In this document: positions 13,163-13,229 of the stretch, in pieces
Position numbering within the stretch: position 1 is the first letter of the stretch
Layout: every line of letters starts with the position of its first letter
Position numbers and translations under genes: made by a program
NCBI GenBank assembly: GCA_002393905.1
Contig: DGSJ01000044.1
Coordinates: 1 to 13,229, forward strand
Source: Caryophanales bacterium UBA4365
GTDB taxonomy: Bacteria; Bacillota_I; Bacilli_A; RFN20; CAG-826
Length of the DNA: 13,229 nucleotides
Reading direction: 5' to 3'
The notes under the pieces: generated by a model
What the model saw: only the letters and a program-made list of their open reading frames with translations
The model's database searches: none
What the model was told of the DNA's origin: nothing

Positions 13163-13229
13163 ATGATTGAAAGGACAATAAAAGAATCAATTCTTAAATC
13201 AATAAAAAATAAGCCAATTACTTTGATTA
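13163..13229 (+). CDS. Start of a probable AAA_14/DUF4143-type ATPase (cut by window end)
   Basis: ATG 13163 follows AAAGGA (13148-13153) by 9 bases and opens a frame to the edge of the window. The 22 visible residues, beginning MIERTIKESILKSI and ending KPITLI, match the usual opening of AAA ATPases of the AAA_14/DUF4143 type, in which the next residues would be the Walker A loop (TGARQVGKST or similar). Those residues lie outside the window, so the call is by analogy. These proteins are common, often mobile, ATP-binding proteins of poorly known role. Confidence 0.55.
   Translation, partial: MIERTIKESILKSIKNKPITLI

Overview
The window looks like an AT-rich low-GC Firmicutes or Mollicutes-relative chromosome (inference). 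The reasons are TTG/ATG/GTG starts with AGGAGG-like ribosome sites, T-tract terminators, heavy use of A/T-ending codons, and a gene derived from PolC, the Firmicutes-type replicative polymerase. UGA works as a stop: two genes end in TGA inside ATGA overlaps and Trp is written TGG, so this is not the Mycoplasma code.

Left flank (1-3200) is ordinary core genome. It holds the 3' part of a gene fusing glycogen branching enzyme (GlgB) to 4-alpha-glucanotransferase (MalQ), then a tRNA-Arg(UCU) with its own promoter and terminator. From about 3200 to the right edge the DNA has a different character: more AT, more ATA codons, decayed genes, long gaps and defence-type proteins. I read this as an accessory or defence island inserted beside the tRNA gene, a common integration site. 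No right-hand att copy is visible.

Island, left to right: (a) 3201-3646, a small membrane-peptide ORF and a terminator whose loop can pair with an upstream segment; (b) 3677-5020, an AlbA_2/Schlafen-like regulator with a direct-repeat operator candidate; (c) a decayed pRiA4b ORF-3-like gene; (d) 5349-7126, a WYL regulator overlapping a PD-(D/E)XK nuclease gene; (e) 7218-9512, an unknown protein, a small membrane-anchored protein and a shortened PolC-like protein lacking all three catalytic aspartates; (f) an RNA-like element at 9524-9595; (g) 9837-12523, three genes, two clearly membrane proteins and one with both a nuclease-like and a glycine-rich hydrophobic region; (h) a frameshifted minus-strand ORF and a second copy of the RNA-like element; (i) the first 22 codons of a gene that looks like a DUF4143-type ATPase.

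The most interesting part is 5296-9512. The same 16-base motif (one mismatch), followed at identical spacing by a second 8-base block, lies upstream of the WYL gene and again upstream of the unknown/PolC-like operon. WYL proteins are known repressors of several anti-phage loci, so the simplest reading is one regulon of five genes: WYL regulator, nuclease, unknown protein, small membrane protein and inactive polymerase mimic. I do not recognise this combination as a described system. A second candidate is the three-gene membrane module 9837-12523, bracketed by two copies of the same three-hairpin element.
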